A stretch of DNA of 64,000 nucleotides from Polaribacter sp. Hel_I_88 (GTDB taxonomy: Bacteria > Bacteroidota > Bacteroidia > Flavobacteriales > Flavobacteriaceae): positions 1,364,001-1,428,000 of the forward strand of contig NZ_JHZZ01000001.1 in assembly GCF_000687935.1 (NCBI RefSeq). Direction: 5' to 3'. Positions within the stretch are counted from its first letter, which is position 1; every line of letters begins with the position of its first letter. Of the stretch, positions 9,721-18,104 are shown in pieces. The notes beneath the pieces are model-generated. The model searched no databases. It was not told the origin of the DNA and saw nothing but the letters and a program-made list of their open reading frames with translations. Made by a program: the position numbers and the translations under genes.

Positions 9721-9822
9721 GTAATTAATAAAAAAGCAAAACCAACAAAAATAACTGGAACTAAACATACTTAATGCTTTTTTTTAATTCGCAAATTCGT
9801 GGTATTTAAAATCCACAAATTA

Positions 9823-9830
9823 TATATTTG
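9823..9830 (+). promoter_or_regulatory. -7 promoter box for serS
   Basis: TATATTTG is a perfect match to the Bacteroidota TAnnTTTG box, 22 bp before the serS ATG. The preceding bases contain a short dyad (CGTGG ... CCAC). Confidence 0.6.
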
Positions 9831-9852
9831 CATTCTTAAATTTTGATGAAAA

Positions 9853-11127
9853 ATGTTACAGGTAAATTTTATTAGAGAAAACAAAGCAACTGTTTTACAA
9901 GGTTTGGCAAAACGTAATTTTGCGAATGCTGAAACAATTATTGAACAGGTTTTAACTGCGGATGAAAATAGAAGAGCAACGCAACTTGAGTTAGACAATA
10001 TCTTGGCTGAATCTAATAAAATATCCAAAGAAATTGGAGTTCTTTACAAAAGTGGACAAGCGCAAAAGGCAAACATTTTAAAAGAAAAAACAGGACAATT
10101 AAAAGAAAGTTCTAAAGATTTATCCGAAAAATTAAATGGTTTTTCTGATGAGTTAGATGCACTTTTATATCAAATACCAAATGTGCCTCATACTTCTGTA
10201 AAAGCAGGAAAATCTGAAGAAGATAATGAGAACATATTTAGCGAAGGCGCAATTCCTGATTTAGGAGAAAATGCACTTCCTCATTGGGAATTAGCAAAAA
10301 AATACGACATTATAGATTTTGAGTTAGGAACTAAAATTGCGGGTGCTGGTTTTCCTGTTTATAAAGGAAAAGGTGCAAGATTACAACGTGCATTAATCAA
10401 CTATTTTTTAGATAAAAATATTGAAGCTGGTTACACAGAAGTGCAAGTGCCACATTTAGTAAATACAGAATCTGCAACTGCAACTGGACAATTACCAGAT
10501 AAAGATGGACAAATGTATCATGCTACAGTGGATGATTTGTATTTGATTCCAACTGCAGAAGTGCCAATTACCAATATGTTTCGTGGAAATTTAATGCAGG
10601 AAACTGAATTCCCAATTTGCGTAACAGGTTACACACCTTGTTTTAGACGTGAAGCAGGAAGTTATGGTGCTCACGTTCGTGGTTTAAACAGATTGCATCA
10701 ATTTGATAAAGTAGAAATTGTACGAATTGAACATCCAGAAAATTCTTACAACGCTTTGAATGATATGGTTGAGCACATCAAAAATATTTTAGGAGAGTTA
10801 AAATTACCTTATAGAATTTTACGTTTGTGTGGAGGAGATACTGGTTTTACATCAGCATTAACATTCGATTTTGAATTATTTTCCACAGCTCAAGATCGAT
10901 GGTTGGAAATTAGTTCTGCATCAAATTTTGAAACGTTTCAAGCAAATAGATTGAAATTACGTTTTAAAAACAGCGAAGGGAAAAGCGAATTAGCACACAC
11001 TTTAAATGGAAGTTCTTTAGCTTTACCAAGAGTTTTAGCTGGAATTTTAGAAAACTATCAAACAGAAAAGGGCATTGTTATTCCAAAAGTTTTAGTGCCT
11101 TATTGTGGTTTTAGCTTAATAGATTAA
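9853..11127 (+). CDS. serS: Seryl-tRNA synthetase
   Basis: This class II synthetase of 424 residues charges tRNA-Ser in the cytoplasm. The N-terminal 100 residues form the long antiparallel helical arm that holds the tRNA. Visible signatures are IPTAEVPITN (TxE loop), motif 2 with CFRREAGSYG and motif 3 with LALPRVLAGILENYQ near the C-terminus. Length and motif order fit bacterial SerRS. It is preceded by a clear -7 box and followed by a CAGT-type repeat just after the stop. No oddities were seen. Confidence 0.97.
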   Translation: MLQVNFIRENKATVLQGLAKRNFANAETIIEQVLTADENRRATQLELDNILAESNKISKEIGVLYKSGQAQKANILKEKTGQLKESSKDLSEKLNGFSDELDALLYQIPNVPHTSVKAGKSEEDNENIFSEGAIPDLGENALPHWELAKKYDIIDFELGTKIAGAGFPVYKGKGARLQRALINYFLDKNIEAGYTEVQVPHLVNTESATATGQLPDKDGQMYHATVDDLYLIPTAEVPITNMFRGNLMQETEFPICVTGYTPCFRREAGSYGAHVRGLNRLHQFDKVEIVRIEHPENSYNALNDMVEHIKNILGELKLPYRILRLCGGDTGFTSALTFDFELFSTAQDRWLEISSASNFETFQANRLKLRFKNSEGKSELAHTLNGSSLALPRVLAGILENYQTEKGIVIPKVLVPYCGFSLID

Positions 11128-11132
11128 CTTTT

Positions 11133-11166
11133 TAGTAAACAGTATTCAGTCGCAGTTTTCAGTAAG
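11133..11166 (+). repeat. CAGT-type dispersed repeat, copy 1
   Basis: A tract with about 10-11-nt periodicity (AGTAAACAGTATTCAGT followed by CGCAGTTTTCAGTAAG) begins five bases after the serS stop. Related tracts lie just after the stops of the TPR gene (13415) and rnr (43460-43430, minus). All three are in the sense orientation of the upstream gene. Confidence 0.6.
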
Positions 11167-11259
11167 CAAGTTTGTGGGGATTTAATCTTTCAAAAAAAGA
11201 TAAAATTCACACAAAAGTTTCTAAAAAATATTTTTTTTTAGAAAAAGAGTGGAAATTTT

Positions 11260-11292
11260 CCCCTTTGGGGAAATGTCTGAAAGACAAAGGGG
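11260..11292. repeat. CCCCTTT/AAAGGGG hairpin, dispersed-repeat type
   Basis: CCCCTTT (11260-11266) pairs with AAAGGGG (11286-11292), with a further inner pairing GTC/GAC. It lies between the convergent ends of serS and the small minus-strand gene and could help terminate either transcript. A related GC-rich palindrome cluster is at 22828-22893. Confidence 0.5.
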
Positions 11293-11295
11293 CTT

Positions 11296-11439
11296 TTAAT
11301 TCGCAATTACAGCCACCATTAATCTTTTGTATTTGTTCATTTCTAAAAGAGCATTTAAGTACGCACTAATTTGTCCTTTTCGCATACACTCAATTGAACG
11401 TTGTTTTGCATTTTCGTATTTGTTCGTTAAATCGATCAT
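11296..11439 (-). CDS. Small 47-residue protein
   Basis: An ATG at 11439 opens a frame of 47 codons: MIDLTNKYENAKQRSIEC..., with MRKGQISAYLNALLEMNKYK and ending in VAVIAN. The composition is that of a real soluble helical protein rather than a random A+T-rich frame, with charged and hydrophobic residues in heptad-like spacing. I have an impression of similar short proteins in other Flavobacteriaceae but cannot confirm it here. It is convergent with serS and divergent from the TPR gene. Function unknown. Confidence 0.65.
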   Translation of the reverse strand: MIDLTNKYENAKQRSIECMRKGQISAYLNALLEMNKYKRLMVAVIAN

Positions 11440-11552
11440 AATAGTAGTTTTTGATTAGTTATTTTACACTATAGACAATTTCCATGCCAAATTGTTACAA
11501 GGAAATCATTTAAATAACATTGGTTTAATAATATTTTAACATATTTCTTAAT

Positions 11553-11560
11553 TATCTTTG
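11553..11560 (+). promoter_or_regulatory. -7 box immediately before the TPR gene
   Basis: TATCTTTG matches TAnnTTTG exactly and ends six bases before ATG 11567. If used, the transcript would start at or next to the initiation codon. Confidence 0.5.
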
Positions 11561-11566
11561 ATTCTT

Positions 11567-13417
11567 ATGAAGAATTTTTTTTTAATAATTTTTCTGATAA
11601 TTAGCAACTTTTCCTTTGCTCAAGAAGTTCAAATGGAAAATGATCAGAATACTTTTTTTTTAGCAGAAACTTACTATAGAGAAGGAGAATATGAAAAAGC
11701 TACTCAAATTTATAAAAAATTATACGATAAAAGTTCTTTTAACACAAGTTATTTAACGCGCTTAATTTCTTGCTATCAAGAAACCGATAAATTTTTAATA
11801 GCAGAAAATTTGCTAAAAGCACGTATTGAAAAAAATCCTTCTCAAACTTTTTTATATGTTTACTTAGGATATAATTTCGAAAAACAACAGCTAAATGAAC
11901 TTGCCAAAACAAACTACGAAAAAGCCATAAATTCTTTACATGAAAATGCTAGTTATGCTGGTATTATTGGGCGTCTTTTTAAAGAATACAATCTTTTAAG
12001 TTATGCTATTTTAGCTTACGAAAAAGCAATGGAAGCTAACGAAAATGCTGATTATAATTTTCAAATTGCACAGATTTATGGTGAGCAAGGTGAGTACAAA
12101 CAAATGTTTGAATCGTATATTAATTTGGTTGATAAAAACGAAAGCTACCTCAACTTAGTCCAAAGATACGCAAGCAGGTATATTACTGATGACCCAGAAA
12201 GTGAAACTAATATTTTGTTCAGAAAAACACTTTTAAGAAAGGCTGCAAGCAACCCAAAAAACGAATGGAATATTCTTTTAAGCTGGTTATTTGCACAACA
12301 AAAAGATTATGGAAAAGCTTTAATTCAAGAAAAAGCTTTGTATCAAAGAAATTCGGGTGATTTAGTAGAAATTTTTAGTTTAGGTAAGATTGCTTTCCAG
12401 AATAAAGACTATCAAACTGCAAAAGAATGTTTTACTTTTATTGATGAAAAATCTCTTTTAAAAGAAGAAAAAATTGATGCTAACTTGTATTTGGCAAAAA
12501 TTGCTGTTGCTACGAAAAACCCTGAAACAGAAACGCTTTTTCAAAATTTATTTACCAAATTTGGCAAAAGCCCGCAAACAATAGAGTTGCAAGTTGCATA
12601 CGCAGATTTTTTAACCTTTACCAAAAACGAACCTTTACAAGCAAGTAGTGTTTTAGAGGAAGCTTTAACCTATTCCCAATCTAAATTTGATGAAGGTAGG
12701 ATTAAATTAAAATTAGGCGAAGTTTTAGTTTTTAGAGGATTGTTTAACAAAGCATTGATTTATTTTTCGCAAATTCAAACACAATTAAAAGGCTCTGAAA
12801 TTGCACAACAAGCTCGTTTTAAAGTAGCACAAACTAGCTATTTTAAGGGCGATTTTGATTGGGCAAAAGCACAATTAAAAGTTTTAAAAGGTTCAACTAC
12901 ACAATTAATTGCTAATGATGCAGTCGATTTATTTTTAAGAATTACAGATAATGAACCTGTAGATTCCATTCCTTCTGGTTTAAAACAATTGGCAAAAGCA
13001 GAATTGTTTGCGTATCAAAATAAAAACGAAGATGCTTTAGAGGAACTTGCAAATCTTTTATCGCCTAAAAAACAAAATACAGAAGAATTTTTGACAGAAG
13101 GTTTAGCTGTTTCTGGAATAGCAATTCCTGGTGAAGTTATTTATGATGATGTTTTGTTTTTACAGGCAAAACTATTCATCAAACAAGAAAAATATGATGA
13201 TGCAATTACAAGCCTAGAGAAAATTATTGCAGCAGATAACCAAGGTTTTTTAACAGATGATGTTTATTATTTAATGGCAGAAACTTATAACGAAAACTTA
13301 AATGACATTGAAAAAGCAAAAGAGTATTATCAAAAAATAATTTTTGACCATCCATCAAGTATTTATTTGGTTGATGCTAGAAAAAAATTTAGAAAATTGA
13401 GAGGAGATAGTATTTAG
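11567..13417 (+). CDS. Periplasmic TPR-repeat protein
   Basis: A 616-residue protein starting MKNFFLIIFLIISNFSFAQ has a signal peptide with cleavage expected after about residue 19. The rest is a long series of helical pairs of TPR type (for example YYREGEYEKATQIYKKLY and KYDDAITSLEKIIAADNQ), so it is a scaffold for protein contacts in the periplasm. The last repeat, AKEYYQKIIFDHPSSIYLVDARKKFRKLRG, resembles the YfgC/BamD-like TPR found in envelope assembly proteins. No catalytic motif is seen. I prefer ATG 11567 over a TTG nine bases earlier because that TTG is part of the -7 box. Confidence 0.85.
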   Translation: MKNFFLIIFLIISNFSFAQEVQMENDQNTFFLAETYYREGEYEKATQIYKKLYDKSSFNTSYLTRLISCYQETDKFLIAENLLKARIEKNPSQTFLYVYLGYNFEKQQLNELAKTNYEKAINSLHENASYAGIIGRLFKEYNLLSYAILAYEKAMEANENADYNFQIAQIYGEQGEYKQMFESYINLVDKNESYLNLVQRYASRYITDDPESETNILFRKTLLRKAASNPKNEWNILLSWLFAQQKDYGKALIQEKALYQRNSGDLVEIFSLGKIAFQNKDYQTAKECFTFIDEKSLLKEEKIDANLYLAKIAVATKNPETETLFQNLFTKFGKSPQTIELQVAYADFLTFTKNEPLQASSVLEEALTYSQSKFDEGRIKLKLGEVLVFRGLFNKALIYFSQIQTQLKGSEIAQQARFKVAQTSYFKGDFDWAKAQLKVLKGSTTQLIANDAVDLFLRITDNEPVDSIPSGLKQLAKAELFAYQNKNEDALEELANLLSPKKQNTEEFLTEGLAVSGIAIPGEVIYDDVLFLQAKLFIKQEKYDDAITSLEKIIAADNQGFLTDDVYYLMAETYNENLNDIEKAKEYYQKIIFDHPSSIYLVDARKKFRKLRGDSI

Positions 13418-13446
13418 TAAACAGTTTTCAGTATCAGTTTCAGTAA
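13415..13446 (+). repeat. CAGT-type dispersed repeat, copy 2
   Basis: It begins with the stop codon of the TPR gene: TAGTAAACAGTTTTCAGT, then ATCAGTTTCAGTAA. It shares the AGTAAACAGTNTTCAGT core with the tract after serS. Confidence 0.6.
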
Positions 13447-13495
13447 AAATTGAAACAATTACACATTTAAACAAATAAACGATTACACAACATAA

Positions 13496-13825
13496 ATGTA
13501 CATATACAACGTAACAATTAATATAGACAATGCTGTTCATGATGAATGGTTAACATGGATGGAAACTCATATTTTAGAGGTTTTAAATACAGGGAAGTTT
13601 ATTTCGGCTAAATTCACACAAGTTTTGGTGGAAGAAGAAATGGGTGGCAAAACATATTCTGTGCAATACACAGCAAATACAAAAGAAGATTTGCAAGATT
13701 ATTATAAAGAAGATGCAGAAGGTTTAAGAGTAAAAAGCTTACAAAAATTCGGAGATAAAATGCTTGCTTTTAGAACAGAATTAAAACTGGTTAAAGAGTT
13801 CTACCCAACTGCAAATAACAATTAA
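13496..13825 (+). CDS. DUF4286 family protein
   Basis: This 109-residue soluble protein belongs to the DUF4286 family, which is widespread in Bacteroidota. It begins MYIYNVTINIDNAVHDEWLTW and contains the ISAKFTQVLVEEE strand region and the DLQDYYKEDAEGLRVKSLQKFGDKMLAFRTEL helix. The fold is probably a ferredoxin-like, monooxygenase-type alpha/beta barrel half (inference). Its biochemical role is unknown. A small membrane protein gene starts two bases after its stop, suggesting co-expression. Confidence 0.85.
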   Translation: MYIYNVTINIDNAVHDEWLTWMETHILEVLNTGKFISAKFTQVLVEEEMGGKTYSVQYTANTKEDLQDYYKEDAEGLRVKSLQKFGDKMLAFRTELKLVKEFYPTANNN

Positions 13826-13827
13826 AA

Positions 13828-14007
13828 ATGAAGAAATTTTTATACAGAAATAGAAATGTAGTTTTGGGTTTAGCACTCTTATTAATTATTTCTGGAGCCT
13901 ACACAGGATATCTTTTTTACGGAACAGAACCTCATGAAACCACTGGTGGTTTTCTTTGCGGAATTGGTTTTGGGATATTGCTTATTTATTTTTCTATAAA
14001 GAATTAA
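13828..14007 (+). CDS. Small two-helix membrane protein (59 aa)
   Basis: An ATG two bases after the DUF4286 stop starts a 59-residue frame: MKKFLYRNRNVVLGLALLL..., a polar loop GTEPHETTGG, then GFLCGIGFGILLIYFSIKN. Two hydrophobic segments (about 11-30 and 40-57) separated by a short polar loop indicate an inner-membrane hairpin with a basic N-terminus. The tight spacing supports translation coupled to the upstream gene. No family is recognised. Confidence 0.7.
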   Translation: MKKFLYRNRNVVLGLALLLIISGAYTGYLFYGTEPHETTGGFLCGIGFGILLIYFSIKN

Positions 14008-14096
14008 GTTCTTAAAAATCGCTTTTAAATCATCTTTTATAGCATTTGAGTTATTAAATATTTTCACATAATCGTTACTTTGTAAAAACGAAAAAA

Positions 14097-14558
14097 ATGA
14101 AAAATTTAATACTATTAATTCTTACAGCATTATTTTTAAGCTGTGGAGCAAAAAAACTAGTAACATCTAAAGAAAAAAGATTTGAAGGCAACTGGTATTT
14201 AGAAAAAATAACCTACAATATAGATGCTAATTATAATGTAACGTTGTTTGATGACGCCTCTAAATATTGTTTTGAAGGCAGTAGCTGGAAATTTTTAAGA
14301 GATAACAAATCTGGTAATTATGTAATTAACAAAACATCTTGCGAAACTCAGGTAAGAGATTTCAAATATATTATTGGTAATGAAGATGATGCAACAGGCT
14401 TTTATAATTTAACTTTAACTCCAATTAATGGGAATACAAGCAAATCTTATAACTTATTCTTAAAAGATTTAGACATGTCTTCTATGAAATGGCAAGAAAG
14501 CAGAACCATAGATGGTGTAGAATTTACGATAGAAATGAGATTCAAAAAGTTCGAATAA
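14097..14558 (+). CDS. Lipocalin-like lipoprotein
   Basis: This 153-residue protein has an N-terminal lipoprotein signal (LTALFLSCGAKK, Cys at 16). The mature part starts with FEGNWYLEKITYNID, a GxW motif on the first strand as in lipocalin-like domains, followed by short beta strands and a C-terminal strand EFTIEMRFKKF. Such Bacteroidota lipoproteins are predicted to form small beta-barrels on the envelope; ligands are unknown. It stands alone between the small membrane protein and rsmA. Confidence 0.75.
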   Translation: MKNLILLILTALFLSCGAKKLVTSKEKRFEGNWYLEKITYNIDANYNVTLFDDASKYCFEGSSWKFLRDNKSGNYVINKTSCETQVRDFKYIIGNEDDATGFYNLTLTPINGNTSKSYNLFLKDLDMSSMKWQESRTIDGVEFTIEMRFKKFE

Positions 14559-14693
14559 TGTAACTTTAAAAGAGTCCAGTATTTTACGACTATCTATAAT
14601 TTGTCAATTTTATATTTTAACCTCAAAAAAACTCATTATTTAAACTTCATTTTTAAATCTTGATGTCATTGGAAATTTGGATATTTTTAACTG

Positions 14694-14701
14694 TACATTT
14701 G
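14694..14701 (+). promoter_or_regulatory. -7 box for rsmA-mgtE
   Basis: TACATTTG is an exact TAnnTTTG match 27 bp before the rsmA start. A TTG 22 bp upstream of it (14669-14671) could be the -33 element. Confidence 0.55.
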
Positions 14702-14728
14702 TGCAAAATGTAACAAAAAGTAAATTCT

Positions 14729-15532
14729 ATGTCTGTAAAAGCAAAAAAACATTTAGGTCAACATTTTTTAACAGATGAAACCATTGCAAAAGATATTGCA
14801 GATGCTTTAACAGAAGTTGGTTATAATCATGTATTAGAAATTGGTCCTGGAATGGGTGTTTTGACAAAATACATCTTACAGAAAAAACCAAAAGTTACTG
14901 TTTTTGAGTTAGACAGAGAATCTGTAGCGTATTTAAAAGATGTGTTTCCCATTGAAAATATCAACCTAAATACATCCAAAGAAAAATTCGAAATTATTGA
15001 AGGCGACTTTTTAAAGAAAGATATTCAAGAAATTTTTAAGAAAGAACAAGTAGCCATTATTGGTAATTTTCCATATAATATTTCTACGCAAATTGTTTTT
15101 AAAGCGATAGAAAACAGAGAATTTGTTCCTGAATTTGCAGGTATGTTTCAAAAAGAAGTTGCGATGCGAATTGCTGAAAAAGAAGGCTCTAAAGTATATG
15201 GAATTTTATCTGTTTTAACACAAGCTTTTTTTGATGTAGAATACTTATTTACAGTACCACCAACTGTTTTTAATCCACCACCAAAAGTAGATTCTGGCGT
15301 AATTCGTTTCATCAGAAAAAAAGATTATTCGTTACCTGTAGATGAAAAACTATTTTTTAGAGTTGTAAAAACGGCCTTTAATCAACGTAGAAAAATGTTA
15401 CGTTCTAGTTTAAAATCTTTCAATCTTTCGGATTCTTTAAAGGAAGAACCTATCTTTGCAAAACGACCAGAACAATTATCAGTTCAAGAGTTTATTTCAC
15501 TCACGCAAAAACTAGCAAAAGATGCCATTTGA
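14729..15532 (+). CDS. rsmA: 16S rRNA dimethyladenosine transferase
   Basis: RsmA (KsgA) dimethylates the two adjacent adenosines in helix 45 of 16S rRNA during 30S maturation, using SAM. The 267-residue protein shows the family N-terminus [12 protein letters not shown] motif I LEIGPGMG (36-43), the acidic FELDRES motif, the active-site motif NFPY (113-116) and the basic C-terminal domain with [14 protein letters not shown]. Its last 11 bases overlap the start of mgtE, so the two are translationally coupled. Confidence 0.96.
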   Translation: MSVKAKKHLGQHFLTDETIAKDIADALTEVGYNHVLEIGPGMGVLTKYILQKKPKVTVFELDRESVAYLKDVFPIENINLNTSKEKFEIIEGDFLKKDIQEIFKKEQVAIIGNFPYNISTQIVFKAIENREFVPEFAGMFQKEVAMRIAEKEGSKVYGILSVLTQAFFDVEYLFTVPPTVFNPPPKVDSGVIRFIRKKDYSLPVDEKLFFRVVKTAFNQRRKMLRSSLKSFNLSDSLKEEPIFAKRPEQLSVQEFISLTQKLAKDAI

Positions 15533-16874
15533 AATCACAGACGACTTTCTAGATAACCTTTCCATACTTATTGCCAAAGACCAATCAAAAGAGATTACAG
15601 CTTTATTTGAGGACGTTCATTTTGCTGATATTGCAGAGGTTTTAGACGAGTTAGATTTTGATGAAGCCATTTACATCATTAAACTTTTAGACAGCGAAAA
15701 AACATCTGAAATCCTAACAGAATTAGAAGATGATATTCGAGAGAAAATTCTTGACAATTTATCCGCTCAAGAAATTGCAGATGAAATTGGTGAAATGGAT
15801 TCTGATGATGCAGCAGATATTATTGGAGAACTTTCCATTGAGCGTCAAAAACGAGTTATAAATGCGTTAGAAGATGATACTCTTAAAGCAGATATAAAAG
15901 AACTTTTATCGTACGAAGATAATACTGCAGGTGCTTTAATGGCAAAAGAGCTTGTAAAAGTGTATGAAACTTGGACAGTTGCAGGTTGTATGCGTAGAAT
16001 TCGTGGGCAAGCAGCAGAAGTAACCAGAGTGCATTCCATTTACGTAGTTGACAAAGAAGATAAACTAGTTGGACGTTTGTCTTTAAAAGATTTAATAATC
16101 GCAAAATCCGATCAAAAAATAGCAGATATTTCTAAAGATTCTGTAGATTCCGTAAATGTAGATGAAGATGATGAAGAGATTGCCAAAATTATGGCAAAAT
16201 ACGATTTGGAAGCCATTCCTGTTGTAGATGATAACAACGTTTTAGTAGGTAGAATTACTATTGATGATATTGTTGATGTTATTAGAGATGAAGCTGATAA
16301 AGATTACCAAATGGCTGCAGGTTTCTCTCAAGATGTGGAAGTAAATGATACCATTTGGGAATTGACAAAAGCACGTTTACCTTGGCTAATTTTAGCACTT
16401 TTTGGTGGTTTTATTTCGGTTTCTGTACTGGGTAGTTTCGATTCTGCTATGGGTACTTATCCAGAACTTTTCTTTTTTACACCCTTAATTGCAGCAATGG
16501 CTGGTAATGTTGGTGTACAATCTTCTGCAATTATTGTGCAAGGTTTAGCAAACGATAGTTTGCGAGGTTCGCTTTTTAAACGACTTTTAAAAGAAATTTT
16601 ACAAGGATTGTTAAACGGATTTGTTTTAGCAGCGCTATTAATGTCTGCAGGAATGTTATTTCTAGGTTTTAAATTAGATTTAGGAATTACAGTCGCAGCT
16701 TCTTTGGTTTCTGTTATTGTAATTGCCTCAATTATTGGTACTTTTATTCCGATTATTTTGGCAAAAAGAGGTGTAGATCCTGCATTAGCAACTGGTCCAT
16801 TTATCACCACAAGCAACGATATTTTAGGAATTTTAATCTATTTTTCTATTGCTAAATTGGTGTTAGGTTTTTAG
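15522..16874 (+). CDS. mgtE: MgtE-type magnesium transporter
   Basis: The domain order in 450 residues is that of MgtE. A cytosolic superhelical N-domain (about 1-130, with repeats such as [25 protein letters not shown]) is followed by a CBS pair (about 130-255) and a five-helix membrane domain (about 280-450, with the conserved stretch [13 protein letters not shown]). The N and CBS domains sense cytosolic Mg2+ and gate the channel. It overlaps rsmA by 11 bases. No riboswitch leader is present, consistent with expression from the rsmA promoter. Confidence 0.95.
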   Translation: MPFEITDDFLDNLSILIAKDQSKEITALFEDVHFADIAEVLDELDFDEAIYIIKLLDSEKTSEILTELEDDIREKILDNLSAQEIADEIGEMDSDDAADIIGELSIERQKRVINALEDDTLKADIKELLSYEDNTAGALMAKELVKVYETWTVAGCMRRIRGQAAEVTRVHSIYVVDKEDKLVGRLSLKDLIIAKSDQKIADISKDSVDSVNVDEDDEEIAKIMAKYDLEAIPVVDDNNVLVGRITIDDIVDVIRDEADKDYQMAAGFSQDVEVNDTIWELTKARLPWLILALFGGFISVSVLGSFDSAMGTYPELFFFTPLIAAMAGNVGVQSSAIIVQGLANDSLRGSLFKRLLKEILQGLLNGFVLAALLMSAGMLFLGFKLDLGITVAASLVSVIVIASIIGTFIPIILAKRGVDPALATGPFITTSNDILGILIYFSIAKLVLGF

Positions 16875-16890
16875 GGTTTTTTGAATAAAA

Positions 16891-17193
16891 TTAATATTCT
16901 AAAGGTTCTTTTTTAGCATGCTTAACTCTTAAAATATAAACTTCTTTTTCTTCAACTAAATAAGAAATTCTATAAGAATGTTTTTGAAATGCCCTAACGT
17001 TCCCTTTATTATTAAGCTTTAAAGAATCTAATTTGTAAATTTCTGAATTTGTAGATAGTATTAAAACAGATTCATAAACTTCAGTAATCACTCTAGAGGT
17101 AATTTCTAAAGATTTAGACTCTTCTAAAAGTTCTAAAAAACAAGTGTGTAGATTTGCTTCTGCAAAATTAGTCCAAATTATTTTTTTGACCAT
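16891..17193 (-). CDS. ParE/RelE-family toxin
   Basis: This 100-residue protein has the compact alpha/beta RelE/ParE layout: an N-terminal strand IIWTNFAEANL, a pair of helices, then RAFQKHSYRISYLVEEKEVYILRVKHAKKEP. The final strand-basic pattern is typical of the ParE superfamily. ParE members poison gyrase and RelE members cleave mRNA; which applies here cannot be told. Its start overlaps the end of the antitoxin gene by 16 bases, the usual antitoxin-first order. Confidence 0.85.
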   Translation of the reverse strand: MVKKIIWTNFAEANLHTCFLELLEESKSLEITSRVITEVYESVLILSTNSEIYKLDSLKLNNKGNVRAFQKHSYRISYLVEEKEVYILRVKHAKKEPLEY

Positions 17194-17414
17194 TGCTTTA
17201 ATTTTTCTCCTAAATTTTCGTGAGAAATTACAGCTCCTTCTTCAACTTGTCTTAAAGATGTTTCAATTTCAGTATTATATTGTTTTACATCAATTCTATC
17301 TAAAGACGTTTTCTTTCTTTTTTCTAAAAGATCTTTTATCGATTTTATCAAATCTACATCTTTAACCTCCTCAAGTTCTTTATGTATCCATTTTAAATCT
17401 GCCTGTAAATCCAT
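17178..17414 (-). CDS. Antitoxin partner of the ParE/RelE toxin
   Basis: A 78-residue, highly charged and mostly helical protein (LKWIHKELEEVKDVDLIKSIKDLLEKRKK) ends in VEEGAVISHENLGEKLKQWSKK. That tail matches the short C-terminal stretch seen in many Bacteroidota antitoxins paired with ParE-like toxins. It precedes and overlaps the toxin gene. It probably neutralises the toxin by wrapping it and represses its own promoter (family knowledge). Confidence 0.8.
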   Translation of the reverse strand: MDLQADLKWIHKELEEVKDVDLIKSIKDLLEKRKKTSLDRIDVKQYNTEIETSLRQVEEGAVISHENLGEKLKQWSKK

Positions 17415-17453
17415 AAACCTTTATTTTTCAATCAAATATACAACTTATCAAAT

Positions 17454-17984
17454 TTAAATCTTCAACTTCACAAACAAATCCCAAATAACAACACCTGTAG
17501 TTACAGAAATATTCAAGGAATGTTTGGTGCCCAATTGCGGAATTTCAATACAAAAATCGCTTGCATTTACCACTGCTTGCTGCACACCTTTTACTTCATT
17601 TCCCATCACAACTGCATACTTTGTGTCTTTTTCTGGGTAAAAAGTATCTAATTTGGTCGAGTTTTCAGCTTGCTCAATAGCCAAAACTTTTACGTTATCT
17701 TTTTTTAATTTTTGAACTAATTCAAGCGTACTTTCAGCATATTCCCATTCCACAGATTCAGTTGCACCCAAAGCTGTTTTATGAATATCTTTATTGGGTG
17801 GAGTTGCACAAATGCCACATAAATAGATTTTTTCAATCAAAAAAGCATCCGAAGTTCTAAAGACAGAACCAATATTATTTAAACTTCTAACGTTATCTAA
17901 AACGATTATTAAAGGTGTTTTTTTAACAGCTTTAAATTCATCAACCGAAATTCTACCTAACTCGTTATTTTTTAATTTTCTCAT
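17454..17984 (-). CDS. SpoU/TrmH-family RNA methyltransferase
   Basis: This 176-residue SPOUT enzyme shows the three SpoU motifs: NNIGSVFRTSDAF (motif 1), VMGNEVKGV (motif 2) and IPQLGTKHSLNISVTTGVV (motif 3), which build the SAM-binding trefoil knot. Members 2'-O-methylate ribose in tRNA or rRNA. With no N-terminal extension, the target (tRNA or rRNA) cannot be assigned. It is divergent from mutS. Confidence 0.9.
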   Translation of the reverse strand: MRKLKNNELGRISVDEFKAVKKTPLIIVLDNVRSLNNIGSVFRTSDAFLIEKIYLCGICATPPNKDIHKTALGATESVEWEYAESTLELVQKLKKDNVKVLAIEQAENSTKLDTFYPEKDTKYAVVMGNEVKGVQQAVVNASDFCIEIPQLGTKHSLNISVTTGVVIWDLFVKLKI

Positions 17985-17985
17985 T

Positions 17986-18064
17986 TTTAGTCTTTAGCTT
18001 TTAGTCTTTAGACCTTAGAAAACTCAGTTGAAAACTAACAACTAAAAACTAACGACTAACAACT
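17986..18064. repeat. TTTAGTC / AACTAA repeat tract
   Basis: The gap between the SpoU gene and mutS holds tandem units of TTTTAGTCTTTAG followed by AACTAACAACTAAAAACTAA and ACGACTAACAAC. The second half is an approximate reverse complement of the first type (GTTAGT/ACTAAC), giving a large imperfect dyad. It lies directly before the mutS -7-like box. Confidence 0.5.
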
Positions 18065-18104
18065 TTTTTCTATCTTCGCAAAACTAATTGAAAAATTCCT
18101 AACC

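Noticed and set aside
11172..11369. Plus-strand frame of 65 codons after serS
   Set aside because: It covers a GC-rich hairpin and the opposite strand of the small minus gene, with random-looking composition.
15400..15522. Mg2+ riboswitch before mgtE
   Set aside because: mgtE starts inside rsmA with an 11-base overlap, leaving no leader for a riboswitch.
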